A stretch of 64,000 nt of DNA from Tianweitania sp. UT-5YL-CI-8 (GCF_030010215.1 NZ_JASCRR010000017.1:19292-83291); one strand, 5' to 3'. Shown: positions 1 through 13,341, counted from the first letter of the stretch. Numbers and translations: made by a program. The notes: a model not told the origin generated them from the sequence alone.

Positions 1-2251
<2,251 letters not shown>

Positions 2252-3157
2252 ATGATCCGCTTGACCGTCCGCCAGATGCAATATTTCGAAGCACTCGCAC
2301 AGACCTTGCATTTCGGGCGGGCGGCGGAGCTTGCCGGCGTGAGCCAACCTGCACTGTCCGCGCAGATCGCGGAGATGGAGGAAAAGCTCGGCTGCGCCCT
2401 GTTCGAGCGCGGCCGCAAGTCGGTGCGTATGACCGAGGACGCGACCGTCTTGCAGCCGCGAATCGAGAGCGTTCTTGCGCAATTGCGCGACATCGAAAGC
2501 ATGGCGCGGCGTGGCCGGCTCGCCATGGAAGGCCGGTTCCGGCTGGGCATCATTCCCACGGTTGCGCCCTATCTCCTGCCCCAGGTGCTGCCTGCCCTGC
2601 GCGACCGCTTTCCGGCACTTCGGGTAGAACTGCGCGAAGCGATTACGGCGACGCTGGCCGAGGAAGCGGCCGCCGGCCGCATCGACGCCTTCGTCGCGGC
2701 AACCCCGCTCGACTTTCCCGGTCTTGTGACGGAAGAGCTGTTCACCGACAGATTTTTCCTCGCCGTGCCGGCTAACGATCCCGAACTGGTCGATCCACCG
2801 GTGCCGCCCGACAGCCCTGCGCTGGAACGGCTGATGCTTCTGGAGGAAGGCCATTGCCTGCGCGAACAGGCGCTCGCGGTCTGCGGCGCGGTCAAGCCGG
2901 TGGCGATGGCCAATTATGGCGCGACCAGCCTGACCACGCTTCTGCAGATGGTGGCGCATGGCCTGGGCGTGACGCTGATTCCTGAAATGGCGGCACGGTC
3001 GGCGGACGAATCTAAGGACATCCGCGTGGTGCCTTTCGCCGAGCCGATGCCGGCGCGTCAGCTATGCCTGGCATGGCGGCGCAGCAGCCCGCGCCACAAC
3101 GAATGCGTGGAGCTTGCCGGCATCGTCAGGGGACTGCACGGCCAATTGCAGCGGTGA
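2252..3157 (+). CDS. oxyR: peroxide-sensing LysR-type regulator OxyR
   Basis: 301-aa LysR regulator. The N-terminal winged helix-turn-helix (residues ~5-65, with the LysR signature around [18 protein letters not shown]) binds DNA. The C-terminal sensor half carries the OxyR motif [14 protein letters not shown] with Cys202 and Cys211, nine residues apart like the redox pair Cys199/Cys208 of E. coli OxyR. On oxidation by peroxide it activates defence genes, here most obviously divergent katG. No strong ribosome binding site precedes the ATG; an inverted repeat covers the start instead, suggesting autorepression. Its 3' end overlaps the convergent hisG end by 32 bp. Confidence 0.93.
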   Translation: MIRLTVRQMQYFEALAQTLHFGRAAELAGVSQPALSAQIAEMEEKLGCALFERGRKSVRMTEDATVLQPRIESVLAQLRDIESMARRGRLAMEGRFRLGIIPTVAPYLLPQVLPALRDRFPALRVELREAITATLAEEAAAGRIDAFVAATPLDFPGLVTEELFTDRFFLAVPANDPELVDPPVPPDSPALERLMLLEEGHCLREQALAVCGAVKPVAMANYGATSLTTLLQMVAHGLGVTLIPEMAARSADESKDIRVVPFAEPMPARQLCLAWRRSSPRHNECVELAGIVRGLHGQLQR

Positions 3158-3827
3158 TCGCATCCACCGTGGCCTGATCCGAGACGCTGCGCTGGCGCAG
3201 CGAGGCGACGAGACAGGCTTGCGATTTCAGGATCACACCGTCGCCGAGGATTTTCAGATGGTTGGCGCGCAGGGTCGAGCCCGTCGTGGTGATGTCGACG
3301 ATGACGTCAGCCGATCCGGCAGCCGGCGCGCCTTCGGTCGCGCCCAGGCTCTCGACGATGCGATAGACCTGGATGCCGTGCATCTGCGAGAAGAACTGCT
3401 GCGTCAGCCGCCAGTATTTGGTGGCAATGCGCAGGCGACGGCCATGGCGCTGGCGGAAGTCGGCGGCGACGTCATCGAGGTCGGCCATGGTGTCGACGTC
3501 GAGCCAGATATCGGGCACGGCCACCACCACATCGGCAAAGCCGAAGCCGAGGCGAGATGAAATCTCCGCCTTGCGTTCCCAGTCGGCGACATTCTCGCGC
3601 AGCAGATCCTCGCCCGTAATGCCGAGGTCGATTGCGCCGCGCCCGATTTCTCCGGCAATCTCCGACGCCGACAGAAAGGCGATTTCAATGTCGTCGCGTC
3701 CCATGATGCCAGCGCGATAGCGCCGGTCGTCCTCAGGCAGGGTCACCTCCAGCCCGGCCTTGGCCATGACCTTGATCGACAATTCCTTGAGCCGTCCCTT
3801 GGAAGGCATGGCGAGCGTGATAGCCAT
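3126..3827 (-). CDS. hisG: ATP phosphoribosyltransferase catalytic subunit (short form)
   Basis: First enzyme of histidine biosynthesis: joins ATP and PRPP to give phosphoribosyl-ATP. At 233 aa it is the short HisG form, which lacks the C-terminal regulatory domain and needs HisZ as partner; hisZ is immediately upstream. Family features include the N-terminal [15 protein letters not shown] and the PRPP-binding stretch [17 protein letters not shown]. Its ATG shares one base with the hisZ stop (TGATG), so the two are probably translationally coupled. The last 32 bp overlap oxyR on the other strand. Last gene of the hisS-hisZ-hisG block. Confidence 0.95.
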   Translation of the reverse strand: MAITLAMPSKGRLKELSIKVMAKAGLEVTLPEDDRRYRAGIMGRDDIEIAFLSASEIAGEIGRGAIDLGITGEDLLRENVADWERKAEISSRLGFGFADVVVAVPDIWLDVDTMADLDDVAADFRQRHGRRLRIATKYWRLTQQFFSQMHGIQVYRIVESLGATEGAPAAGSADVIVDITTTGSTLRANHLKILGDGVILKSQACLVASLRQRSVSDQATVDAITAAIGRAVP

Positions 3828-4945
3828 CAGCGAGCCTCCCGCAGCGCTTCGATGCGATCGATCCAGACCGAGAAGCCGACCCCGGGAATGGGCTTTTTCG
3901 CGCCGAGCAGCGTCAGCAGCCGGTCGTAGCGCCCACCGCCCGCCAGAGGCCGATCGAGGCCGGGAGCCGCGATTTCAAAGACGAGACCGGTGTAGTAATC
4001 CAGTGGACGGCCGAACGCCGCGTCGTAGCGAATGGTGTCCGCCGGCAAGCCATTGGCGGCAATGGCCTCCACCCGCGCTGCGAAACTGGCAAGGGCAGCG
4101 CCCAGCGACAGCTTGGCGTCGGCGGCGAAAGCCTCCAGCGCGCTCGGCGCATCGGCCAACGGCACGTCGATGTCGAGGAAGGTTTTCAGGGCCGCGAACG
4201 CTTCTGACGACAGCCTGACGGAGCGCAATTCGGCCTTTTCGAGCAGTCGGCGCGCGATATCGGCGGGGGTGCGCCCGGCCGACGGCGACAGGCCGGTGGC
4301 CTCCATGCCCTCGGCGATATGGGCTGCCAGCGCGTCGATGTCGCCGGCCATGACCAGCGATGCGGCGGGCTCCTCCAGCGAGCTGTTGCGCGAGGGGTTG
4401 GACAGGTCGGCCAGGGCCGCTTCCAGCATCGGCGCCGAGCCAAAGGCGCGGGCAAGCCGCATGCGCCAGCCACGCGGCAGGCCGAGTGCTGCCAGCACCG
4501 CCTCGAAAATCGTCTGGTCGCCAAGCGTGACCGTTAGTTCGGCTGCGGGCAGGCAGAAAGAAAGCAGCGCATGCGCATCGGCGACCGAGCGCGCATCGGC
4601 GAGTGCGATGTTCGTGTCGCCGAGGTCTTCGATGCCGGCCTGGAAGAACTCGTTGCCGCCTTCGCGGTGCTGCCGGAACACCTCGCCGAGATAGGAATAG
4701 CGGCGCGGCGTACCCGACTGTGAGGCGATGTGGTCGAGGCAGACCGGAATGGTGAATTCGGGCCGAAGGCACAGCGCCTCGCCTGTCTCGCTTTCCGTCA
4801 AAAAGATGCGGCGGCGCAAATCCTCGCCCGCCATGTCGAGAAACGGATCGGCTGGTTGCAGTACCGGCACGTCGACCTGATCCGCCCCGCGCGCCGCGAA
4901 GAGCTTGATGACGTCTGCGGCAATGACAGGATAGCGCGGGGTCAT
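3827..4945 (-). CDS. hisZ: ATP phosphoribosyltransferase regulatory subunit HisZ
   Basis: Catalytically inactive paralogue of histidyl-tRNA synthetase that forms the hetero-octamer with short HisG and carries histidine feedback inhibition. 372 aa with a class II synthetase-like core: [24 protein letters not shown] near the N-terminus, [24 protein letters not shown] as the motif 2 equivalent, and [10 protein letters not shown] / GGGRYDRLL near the C-terminus. It lacks the anticodon-binding domain of true HisRS. It lies between hisS (upstream, behind a repeat element) and hisG (1-bp overlap), which fits the job. Confidence 0.93.
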   Translation of the reverse strand: MTPRYPVIAADVIKLFAARGADQVDVPVLQPADPFLDMAGEDLRRRIFLTESETGEALCLRPEFTIPVCLDHIASQSGTPRRYSYLGEVFRQHREGGNEFFQAGIEDLGDTNIALADARSVADAHALLSFCLPAAELTVTLGDQTIFEAVLAALGLPRGWRMRLARAFGSAPMLEAALADLSNPSRNSSLEEPAASLVMAGDIDALAAHIAEGMEATGLSPSAGRTPADIARRLLEKAELRSVRLSSEAFAALKTFLDIDVPLADAPSALEAFAADAKLSLGAALASFAARVEAIAANGLPADTIRYDAAFGRPLDYYTGLVFEIAAPGLDRPLAGGGRYDRLLTLLGAKKPIPGVGFSVWIDRIEALREAR

Positions 4946-4960
4946 GCGTAAGCGCCTTTC

Positions 4961-5143
4961 CTTCTCCCCCTGCGGGAGAAGGTGGATCGGCGCACAGCGC
5001 CGAGACGGATGAGGGGTGCTGGACGGAGTGACACCCCCGCAATCGCAACGTCACGGTAGATTTGCGATGCTGCGATCCACGCAACACCCCTCATCCGTCC
5101 TCGCTTCGCTCGGCCATCTTCTCCCACAAGGGGAGAAGGGGAG
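4961..5143. repeat. dispersed palindromic intergenic repeat, copy A
   Basis: A 183-bp inverted structure fills the hisS-hisZ gap. The left part holds CTTCTCCCCCTGCGGGAGAAGG and, further in, GACGGATGAGGGGTG. The right part holds the exact reverse complement CACCCCTCATCCGTC, then CTCGCTTCGCTCGGCCATC and a second CTTCTCCC...GGGAGAAG hairpin. Related words recur at 9135-9262 and a simpler relative at 7382-7422. It resembles the short mosaic palindromes common between genes in rhizobia and Brucella. It lies within an operon, so it may form mRNA structure between hisS and hisZ. Confidence 0.8.
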
Positions 5144-5155
5144 ATCGATGCACCT

Positions 5156-6769
5156 TCAACCACGCATCTTCTCCGCCGCCTGCGCGTCGAGAATCCCGCG
5201 CACGGTGGCCACGAGCTCCGCCTGAGGCACCGTCACCTGTCCCGGCCGCGCTTCCTTGTATTCGGCATTGCCGGCGATGCCGGCGGCGAGTTCGGCACCG
5301 GCCACCATGTCCTTGATTTGGACCATCGGACGGGGATTGCCGCCCTCGTCCGCGGCATTGCGTTCGTCGCCGCCCTGGATGACGACGACCGGCGCGCCGC
5401 GACGGTCGGCATATTTCATCTGCGGCTTCATACCCGAACCGCCGAGATACATTTCGGCGCGGATGCCGGCCTGGCGCAGCTGCGATACCATCTTCTGGTA
5501 GCCGCCGAGGCTTTCGGTGTCGCGGTCCATGACCAGCACCACGACCGGGCCGACGACATCTGACGTGTCGAGCTTGCCGAGGTTTTTCAGGGCCGTCATC
5601 AGGCGCGAGACACCTATGGAAAAGCCTGTTGCCGGTACCGGTTCGCCCCGAAAACGCGAAACCAACCCGTCGTAACGCCCGCCGCCACCCACCGAACCGA
5701 AGCGCACGATCTGGCCTTCGTCATTGGGAATCTCGGCGAGCAACTCGGCCTCGTAGACCGGACCGGTGTAGTACTCGAGGCCACGGACGACGGAGGGGTC
5801 GATCAATATCCGCTGAGACCCATAACCTGCCGCTTCGCACAATTCCGCGATCTGAAGAAGTTCCTGAGCGCCAGCCCTGCCAGTTTCGTTTTTAGCTATG
5901 CTCCAAGAAATTTTGGCGCTCGCAATATTATCGTAAAATAGAGTGCCCTCATTCGACAATTTCATGTCGCCGAAATCTCGATCTGGGGAGCGGGAAACTT
6001 CTGACAGATCATAAGCTTGCGCAGTTGCGGCTAAGACATAGCTTTGCTCATCAGGCGACAGCCCCGCGCCCTTGGTAAAATCGCCTTCGCCCTTCGCGCC
6101 ACCATCCCAGCGTCCCTCGCCAAGCAGCAGGCGGACGCCTTCGGGACCGAACTTGTCGAGCTTGTCGATGGCGCGGAGCACCGTCAGGCGGCGGCCGGCA
6201 TTCTCGTCGCCGCCAAGGCCGATAGCCTCCAGCACGCCGTCCAGAACCTTGCGGTTGTTGACGCGGATGACGTAGTCGCCACGCTTGATGCCGAGCGCTT
6301 CCATCACGTCGGCCATCATCATGCACATCTCGGCGTCGGCTGCGACGCCCGGCGTGCCGACCGTGTCGGCGTCGAACTGCATGAACTGGCGGAACCGGCC
6401 GGGGCCGGGCTTTTCGTTGCGGAACACCCAGCCAGAACGGTAGCTGCGGAAGGGCTTGGGCAGGCGCTCGAAATTCTCGGCGACGAAACGCGCCATCGGC
6501 GCGGTCAGATCGTAGCGCAGCGACAGCCACTGCTCGTCATCGTCCTGGAAGGAAAAGACGCCCTCATTGGGCCGGTCCTGATCGGGCAGGAACTTGCCCA
6601 GCGCATCGGTGTATTCGATCAGCGGCTGGTCGGCCGGCTCGAAGCCATAGAGTTCGTAGACCTCGCGGATTTTCGACATCATCGTCTCGGCCGCCCGGAT
6701 ATCGCCGGGCATGCGATCGACAAAACCACGCGGCAGCCGCGCTTTCATCTTTTCCGTCTTGTCGGCCAT
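5156..6769 (-). CDS. hisS: histidyl-tRNA synthetase, alphaproteobacterial derived type
   Basis: Class II aminoacyl-tRNA synthetase charging tRNA-His. 537 aa, longer than the ~420 aa bacterial form. Motif 2 reads [20 protein letters not shown]. The HisA motif ([12 protein letters not shown]) and HisB-like [13 protein letters not shown] follow, then a C-terminal anticodon-binding domain. This type serves a tRNA-His without the extra 5' G, and such a tRNA is encoded at 37068-37144 here. Bases ~5881-6060, coding for the insertion just before HisA, are clearly AT-richer than the rest: by hand count 82 of 180 are G/C, and 21 of 60 in 5881-5940. The frame is intact. Leads hisZ and hisG across repeat A. 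Confidence 0.95.
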   Translation of the reverse strand: MADKTEKMKARLPRGFVDRMPGDIRAAETMMSKIREVYELYGFEPADQPLIEYTDALGKFLPDQDRPNEGVFSFQDDDEQWLSLRYDLTAPMARFVAENFERLPKPFRSYRSGWVFRNEKPGPGRFRQFMQFDADTVGTPGVAADAEMCMMMADVMEALGIKRGDYVIRVNNRKVLDGVLEAIGLGGDENAGRRLTVLRAIDKLDKFGPEGVRLLLGEGRWDGGAKGEGDFTKGAGLSPDEQSYVLAATAQAYDLSEVSRSPDRDFGDMKLSNEGTLFYDNIASAKISWSIAKNETGRAGAQELLQIAELCEAAGYGSQRILIDPSVVRGLEYYTGPVYEAELLAEIPNDEGQIVRFGSVGGGGRYDGLVSRFRGEPVPATGFSIGVSRLMTALKNLGKLDTSDVVGPVVVLVMDRDTESLGGYQKMVSQLRQAGIRAEMYLGGSGMKPQMKYADRRGAPVVVIQGGDERNAADEGGNPRPMVQIKDMVAGAELAAGIAGNAEYKEARPGQVTVPQAELVATVRGILDAQAAEKMRG

Positions 6770-7089
6770 GGTCGAAACTTCCGCGATTACCCTGAAACCG
6801 CCCGAAAAGGGGCGCGCCGTGTCCTAACCGATATGGGTTTTGGCGACAAGGGTTTGCCGCCAGGGCGCAACCAAGTGATGGATCGGAAGGCAAAACGTTA
6901 ACGGCTGTCAACACATGGGGCAAAACCGCCGCAATTGAGAGGACCAAAGACAAGAATTTGCCGCGAGACCGTCGTCAGGAACTCCACATCTTCGCTTACA
7001 CCCGATTCGAAACAAAAACGCACCGCATATGACATCGAACCGATACAGGCCGAAGTCATAAGGCTGCGTAGAAATATGAGGGATAGACC
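6770..7089. other. gap without a recognised gene (hisS upstream region)
   Basis: 320 bp between the hisS start and the next plus-strand gene. It should hold the hisS promoter and the promoter of the 82-aa gene at 7090. The open frames crossing it show no family features or credible ribosome binding sites, and I see no hairpin or repeat. Confidence 0.5.
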
Positions 7090-7338
7090 ATGCACGCCAG
7101 CCAGACCAATCTGGCGGCTTCGATGCCGCCGGCCAAGATCATCATGCTGCCTACGAAGACCGCTGCTCCGATGCGCGGTTTTTCCGCCGGCAGCGTCATT
7201 GAGGCGCAGAAAGCGGCCGAGGAAAACAGCCCGGCGCGCAACCTGCTGCTGTTCGGCATGCTCGTCGTTTACCCCGCCTTCGTCGCACTGGTGATCCTGA
7301 TGCTGGGCATGGCCTATCTGAGCCCGGGCGGGATTTGA
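7090..7338 (+). CDS. small single-span membrane protein, unknown function
   Basis: 82-aa protein not recognised as a named family. The first ~50 residues are polar and rich in Ala, Lys and Pro. Residues ~53-78 (from NLLLFGMLVVYPAF to MLGMAYL) form one hydrophobic helix, after which only a short tail remains, so a tail-anchored inner-membrane protein is likely. Codon third positions are GC-rich as in neighbouring genes, which supports coding. The start is the ATG after a weak GAGGGA at 7079-7084. It is followed by a strong palindrome shared with convergent tag and seems monocistronic. Confidence 0.6.
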   Translation: MHASQTNLAASMPPAKIIMLPTKTAAPMRGFSAGSVIEAQKAAEENSPARNLLLFGMLVVYPAFVALVILMLGMAYLSPGGI

Positions 7339-7381
7339 GGCAGCGCACCTCTTTTTTAAGCCGTCCAGCGGAATATACCCC

Positions 7382-7422
7382 CACCCCTAACCCCTCCCCA
7401 CAAGGGGGAGGGGTTAGGGGTG
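7382..7422. terminator. perfect 18-bp palindrome between convergent genes, probable two-way terminator
   Basis: CACCCCTAACCCCTCCCC (7382-7399) pairs perfectly with 7405-7422 across a five-base loop. It lies between the ends of the 82-aa gene and tag, which converge. No long T-tract follows on either strand, so it may be a simple copy of the dispersed palindrome family (compare 4961-5143 and 9135-9262) that also stabilises or ends both transcripts. Confidence 0.6.
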
Positions 7423-7439
7423 CGGGTGATATCCGCCCA

Positions 7440-8081
7440 TCACACCGGCCGCTTGAGGTTCGCCCGCAGCTTTTCGATACTCGCGCGGCAGGCGCAGCCT
7501 TCGATGTGGTCATTGACCAGCCCCATGGCCTGCATGAAGGCATAGACCGTCGTCGGCCCGACGAAGCTCCAGCCGCGCTTCTTCAACTCCTTTGAAATCC
7601 GTATCGACACCGGGGTCGTCGGATTGGCGCGCAAGGTCGCATAATCCATCACGGCGGGGCGCTCCTCGGGTTTCGGCTCGAAACTCCAGAAGAACGCCGC
7701 GAGCGAGCCAGCCTCCTTGACCAGTTCCTGTGCGCGGCGGGCGTTGTTGATGGTCGAGACGATCTTGCCACGGTGGCGGATGATACCGGCATTGCCGACC
7801 AGACGCTCGACATCGGCGTCGCAGAACCGAGCCACCTCATCGAAGTCGAAGCCGCAAAACGCCGCGCGGAAATTCTCGCGCTTGCGCAGGATGGTCAGCC
7901 AGGACAGGCCCGACTGAAACCCTTCCAGGCAGATTTTTTCGAACAGGCGGCGGTCATTGGTCACCGGCCTGCCCCATTCGGTGTCGTGATAATGCAAATA
8001 GTCGGGCAGTGCGCCCGGCCAGGAACAGCGCACGACGCCGTCCTCGCCTTCCATCAATCCCGTCTTTTCCGCCTCTGCCAT
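7440..8081 (-). CDS. tag: DNA-3-methyladenine glycosylase I
   Basis: Base-excision repair enzyme removing 3-methyladenine from alkylated DNA. 213 aa, close to E. coli Tag in length. The family's zinc-binding residues are visible: Cys19 (RCSWPG), His32 (HYHDTEWG), and the His and first Cys of NDHIEGCACR near the C-terminus. ICLEGFQSGLSWLTILRKREN and GNAGIIRHRGKI are diagnostic. The ATG at 8081 is preferred over an upstream TTG at 8093 because the alignable protein begins just after it. It stands alone, convergent with the 82-aa gene. Confidence 0.95.
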   Translation of the reverse strand: MAEAEKTGLMEGEDGVVRCSWPGALPDYLHYHDTEWGRPVTNDRRLFEKICLEGFQSGLSWLTILRKRENFRAAFCGFDFDEVARFCDADVERLVGNAGIIRHRGKIVSTINNARRAQELVKEAGSLAAFFWSFEPKPEERPAVMDYATLRANPTTPVSIRISKELKKRGWSFVGPTTVYAFMQAMGLVNDHIEGCACRASIEKLRANLKRPV

Positions 8082-8254
8082 CGTTCTACCCAACCGTTCT
8101 AGCCCTCTTTAACCCGCGCTTTACCAGATTCATCAACCGCGCGGTAACCACGCCGAACGCTTTACTGACAATCGCGCCTCGCGCGCATTCCGATTCACGC
8201 TTTGGTGGGCGAAGCTGGCGATGATCGGTACCCAGGTCAGGACCGGGTAAAACT

Positions 8255-8965
8255 ATGAAGAAAACGCTTGTTCTATTGGCCACCGCCGCTCTCGTGGGAC
8301 TCGCCTTCCCTGCCTCTGCACGGGACCGCTACGCCGGCCCACCTCCGGTGCTGCTCAGCCCCGACATCGCCGCATCCCGGCTGACACAGTTGAGCCGCAA
8401 GCCGGGCGATCATGTCAGCCGCCATAGCGCCCAGGTGATCTGGATCAAGCGTCCCGCGCGGGTCGCAGTCATCAGCGCCCCGGAAAATGGCCATGATCGA
8501 GGCGAGATGAACCCGATCTATCTGCCGCAGCAGGTCGTCTATGACGGCGGCGAGCCTGCCGGCACCATCATTATCGATACACGCGAAAACTTCCTGTATC
8601 TGGTGGAAGGCAACGGCCGCGCCCGCCGCTATGGCGTCGGCACCGGCAAGCCCGGATTCGAATGGGCCGGCGCCCACACCGTGACGCGCAAGGCGGAATG
8701 GCCGGATTGGCGCCCGCCATCGGAGATGATTGCGCGCGAACGCGCCCGGGGCCGCGTGTTGCCCGCACATGTGCCGGGCGGACCGGACAACCCGCTCGGC
8801 GCCCGTGCGCTCTATCTGGGCTCGACGCTCTACCGCATTCACGGCACCAACCAACCCTGGACGATCGGCAGTGCGGTGTCGTCAGGCTGCATCCGCATGC
8901 GCAACGAGGATGTGGTCGAGCTTTACCTGCGTGTGCGGGTGGGCACCAGGGTGGTGGTGCGCTGA
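8255..8965 (+). CDS. periplasmic L,D-transpeptidase (YkuD domain)
   Basis: 236-aa exported enzyme of the YkuD family, which makes 3-3 peptidoglycan crosslinks or anchors proteins to peptidoglycan. Residues 1-22 form a signal peptide (KK, hydrophobic core, cleavage near SAR). The catalytic domain (~100-236) ends in the active-site signature: His196 in HGTNQPWTIG and Cys212 in SSGCIRM. Such proteins occur in several copies in rhizobia, so no specific gene name is given. The substrate in this strain cannot be read from sequence. Confidence 0.92.
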   Translation: MKKTLVLLATAALVGLAFPASARDRYAGPPPVLLSPDIAASRLTQLSRKPGDHVSRHSAQVIWIKRPARVAVISAPENGHDRGEMNPIYLPQQVVYDGGEPAGTIIIDTRENFLYLVEGNGRARRYGVGTGKPGFEWAGAHTVTRKAEWPDWRPPSEMIARERARGRVLPAHVPGGPDNPLGARALYLGSTLYRIHGTNQPWTIGSAVSSGCIRMRNEDVVELYLRVRVGTRVVVR

Positions 8966-9134
8966 AGGGCGTATTTAGCCATCAAGAGATAACGGGGACG
9001 GGCCGACGCATACAAACACGCGAACGGTCCGCATGGCGGAAGGGCGGCCTGGCGATATGCCGGGCCGCCCTTCCGATTCTTGCGGCTATGTGTCTGCCAG
9101 CAGACCGCTCCCTGGCATAAAATCAGCATAAGAT

Positions 9135-9262
9135 GCCCCCTTACCCGGCCTCCGCTTCGCTCGGCCACCCTCTCCCCCCAGGGGAGAGGACAAGAACCAA
9201 CGCCGCTCCAGTCCTTTCTCCCCGGCGGGGAGAAGGTGGCCCGAAGGGTCGGATGAGGGGGC
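9135..9262. repeat. dispersed palindromic intergenic repeat, copy C
   Basis: A mosaic of inverted words: CCTCCGCTTCGCTCGGCCA, then CTCTCCCCCCAGGGGAGAG, then CTTTCTCCCCGGCGGGGAGAAGG and GGGTCGGATGAGGGGG, which pairs back towards CCCCCTTACCCG at the left end. The words TCGCTTCGCTCGGCCA, GGATGAGGGG and the CTTCTCCC/GGGAGAAG hairpin are shared with copy A at 4961-5143. It lies past the end of glcF, so it may act as a terminator-like 3' structure. Confidence 0.75.
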
Positions 9263-9296
9263 GTGAATAAAGCTGGACCGACCAGACTGCCCTTCT

Positions 9297-10594
<1,298 letters not shown>

Positions 10595-10595
<1 letters not shown>

Positions 10596-11812
10596 CAGTG
10601 TGCTCCCGCCACGATCCTGCCTGGGTTGAGGATGTTCTTCGGATCGAACTCAGCCTTCAGCCGCGCCGAAAGTGCTGCAAGCGCCGGCGGCTGCGGTTCG
10701 AATATGTCGGTGGAGGCGCGCAGGGGCATGCTCGCCCGAACCAGCGTGGCATGGCCGCCGCCGAACTGCTTGATCAGAGCGCGCACGGTTTCGGCCTCGG
10801 GTTCGCCCGCCTCCATGCGCAGCCAGACGAGGCCGCCCTGCCAGTCGTAAAAGGCTGACGCCGCAGCCCGCATGCGCAGCGCCAGCACGAACGCATGGGC
10901 TGAGGCGGGGGCCAAGGACAGGCGCCACACCGGCAAATTGCTGCCGTCGGCAAAGGGGATGCAGTCGCGCACGTCGCGCCACAGCGCCTCCGAAGTCTCA
11001 TGCTCCAGTTCCTGCATCTCGCCTGCGGTGGCAAGCAACTGCTTGAGATGACTGACACGGTAGGCGACCGACGGGCCAAACCCTTCGACCCGAAGCAGTG
11101 TTGCCGGCTCACCGCCAAGAACGCCGCCGGCGACCGCTTTGGCGATGCCTTCCGGCAAATGGGCGGCACTCGATACCTCAGCACTTGACCCCATCGCAGC
11201 CGCCATGGCGACCGCGGCTAGGTCGTCGAGCAGGCCGCGTACCACCAGCGTGGTCTCGGTTTCGGCGGCGGGCAGCACCTTGAAGGTCACGTCTGTGAAG
11301 GCCGCAAGCGTTCCCCAGGAACCGGCCACGCCCTTGGAGAGATCGTAGCCGGTGACATTCTTGACCACGCGGCCGCCGGCCTTGAACGCTTCGCCGCGTC
11401 CGGACACCGCTGAGATGCCGAGAATATGGTCGCGCGCAGCCCCCGCCTTCAGCCGGCGCGGACCCGCCAGATTGGCAGCCAACACGCCGCCGACGGTTCC
11501 CCGACCGCGCGCTCCGCCCAGAAGCGGGCCGTAGTCGATCGGTTCGAAAGCGAGTTCCTGATTGCTGAGCTTAAGAAGTGTCTCGATCTCGGCGAGCGGC
11601 GTACCTGCACGCGCCGACAGCACCAGTTCGGCCGGCTCATAGAGCGTGACGCCGGATAGCTGAGACAAATCAAGCGTATGCTCGGCCTGCACCGGGCGGC
11701 CGATGCCCCGCTTTGAGCCATGGCCGCAGATTTCGAGCGGCACATCCTCGCCGGCGGCCCATTGCACGACGGACAGCACGTCTTCAGGCGTGGCTGGGGT
11801 GAAAGTGGTCAT
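10595..11812 (-). CDS. glcE: glycolate oxidase FAD-binding subunit GlcE
   Basis: 405-aa FAD-linked subunit of glycolate oxidase. The N-terminal PCMH-type FAD-binding domain shows ICGHGSKRGIGRP, GARGRGTVGGVLAANLAGPRR and KNVTGYDLSKGVAGSWGTLA. The C-terminus ends with the family's DPKNILNPGRI. The frame is open far upstream inside glcD, but the ATG at 11812 is chosen because it follows the glcD stop directly (TGATG, one shared base) and the recognisable protein starts there. Middle gene of the glcDEF operon. Confidence 0.95.
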
Positions 11813-13308
11813 CAAAACCTCGGAATGTCTGGGAACGCCAGTTGCCCGCCATGCACGTGCATGCGGCCGAGTTCGGCGCATCGGCGCAATTGCGGGAAAA
11901 CCTTTCCGGGGTTGAGCAGGTGGTTGGGGTCGAAGGCGCATTTGACGCGCATCTGCTGGTCGAGATCGGTTTGCGAAAACATCTCCGGCATCAGGTCGCG
12001 CTTTTCGACACCGACGCCATGCTCGCCCGTCAGCACCCCGCCGACCGCCACGCAGAGGCGCAAAATGTCGGAGCCGAAGGCCTCTGCCTTGTCGAGTTCG
12101 CCCGGCACATTGGCGTCGTAGAGGATGAGCGGATGCAGATTGCCGTCGCCGGCGTGGAAGACATTGGCGACGCCGAGCCCGTATTGCTCCGACAGGCTGC
12201 GCATTCCAGCCAAAACGCGCGGCAGTTCCTTGCGCGGGATGGTCCCGTCCATGCAGTAATAATCCGGCGAGATGCGGCCGACGGCCGGAAACGCCGCTTT
12301 GCGCCCGGCCCAGAACGTCATGCGCTCTTGCTCGTTCTGCGAGATGCGGCAGGTGGTAGAGCCGTTGCGCAAAGCAATCGCTTCGACTGCCGAAATCAGG
12401 TGGTCGACCTCGACGCCGGGACCGTCGAGCTCGACGATCAGCAGCGCCTCGACGTCCAAGGGATAACCGGCATTGACGAAGGCTTCCGCGGCGTGGATGG
12501 CGGGACGATCCATCATCTCCATGCCACCTGGAATGATGCCGGCCGCGATGATATCCGCGACGCATTGGCCGCCCTCCTCGCTGGTCGGAAAGCCGATCAG
12601 GAGGGCGCGTGCCGTCTCCGGTTTCTTGAGGATGCGCACGGTGACTTCGGTGACGACGCCCAGCAGCCCCTCAGATCCCGTCATGATGCCCAAAAGATCG
12701 TAGCCCTCGGCATCGAGATGCTTACCGCCGAGCCGAATGACTTCACCGCTCATCAGCACCATCTCGATGCCGAGCACGTTGTTGGCGGTCAGGCCATATT
12801 TCAGGCAGTGCACGCCGCCGGAATTTTCGGCGACATTGCCGCCGATGGAACAGGCGATCTGGGAGGACGGGTCGGGCGCATAGTAAAATCCCTCCTGCTC
12901 CACGGCATGGGTGATGCCGAGATTGGTAACGCCGGGCTGGGCGACCACGACGCGATTAGGATAGTCGATCTCGAGGACGCGGTTGAACCGGCTCATGACG
13001 ACGAGCACGGCATCCTCGAGCGGCAGCGCACCACCGGACAGCGAGGTGCCGGAGCCGCGCGGCACGACACGAATGTTGCGGTCGTTGCAATATTTCAGGA
13101 TGCGCGAAACCTGCGCCACGGTCTCGGGCAGCACCACCACAAGCGGCAGCTGACGATAGGCGGTCAGCCCGTCGCTTTCAAAGGCGCGCATGCCGTTGAC
13201 TGCGTCGACCACGCCCTCGCCCGGCACGATGATGCGCATATCGGCGACGATCTCGGCGCGGCGTGCAAGCGTCGCCGCGTCCGGCTTTGGCATGACGAGA
13301 CCTGACAT
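11812..13308 (-). CDS. glcD: glycolate oxidase catalytic subunit GlcD
   Basis: 498-aa FAD-dependent flavoprotein, the main subunit of glycolate oxidase. The PCMH FAD-binding domain has PRGSGTSLSGGALP and CSIGGNVAENSGGVHCLKYG. The C-terminal FAD-oxidase domain has VFHAGDGNLHP, GGVLTGEHGVGVEK and FDPNHLLNPGKVFP. The ATG at 13308 has an excellent AGGAGG six bases upstream. First gene of glcDEF, probably controlled by the divergent GntR protein through a palindrome at 13323-13341. D-lactate dehydrogenases are close relatives, but glcE and glcF decide the call. Confidence 0.95.
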   Translation of the reverse strand: MSGLVMPKPDAATLARRAEIVADMRIIVPGEGVVDAVNGMRAFESDGLTAYRQLPLVVVLPETVAQVSRILKYCNDRNIRVVPRGSGTSLSGGALPLEDAVLVVMSRFNRVLEIDYPNRVVVAQPGVTNLGITHAVEQEGFYYAPDPSSQIACSIGGNVAENSGGVHCLKYGLTANNVLGIEMVLMSGEVIRLGGKHLDAEGYDLLGIMTGSEGLLGVVTEVTVRILKKPETARALLIGFPTSEEGGQCVADIIAAGIIPGGMEMMDRPAIHAAEAFVNAGYPLDVEALLIVELDGPGVEVDHLISAVEAIALRNGSTTCRISQNEQERMTFWAGRKAAFPAVGRISPDYYCMDGTIPRKELPRVLAGMRSLSEQYGLGVANVFHAGDGNLHPLILYDANVPGELDKAEAFGSDILRLCVAVGGVLTGEHGVGVEKRDLMPEMFSQTDLDQQMRVKCAFDPNHLLNPGKVFPQLRRCAELGRMHVHGGQLAFPDIPRF

Positions 13309-13322
13309 GGCGTCCTCCTCAG

Positions 13323-13341
13323 TGGTAAAAATCCTTTACCA
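13323..13341. promoter_or_regulatory. candidate GntR/FadR-type operator for glcDEF
   Basis: TGGTAAA-N5-TTTACCA is a perfect 7-bp inverted repeat 15 bp upstream of the glcD start codon. TGGT/ACCA half-sites are typical of FadR-family GntR operators. A further half-site, TTGACCAAT, lies at ~13421-13429 nearer the regulator gene. The divergent regulator at 13474 is the obvious candidate to bind here. Binding is inference from position and symmetry. Confidence 0.6.

Noticed and set aside
3975..5087. 370-codon frame alongside hisZ
   Set aside because: Same-strand frame-shifted shadow of hisZ; arginine-rich with no domain.
11842..13305. 487-codon plus-strand frame over glcD
   Set aside because: Antisense shadow of glcD; no ribosome binding site or domain.
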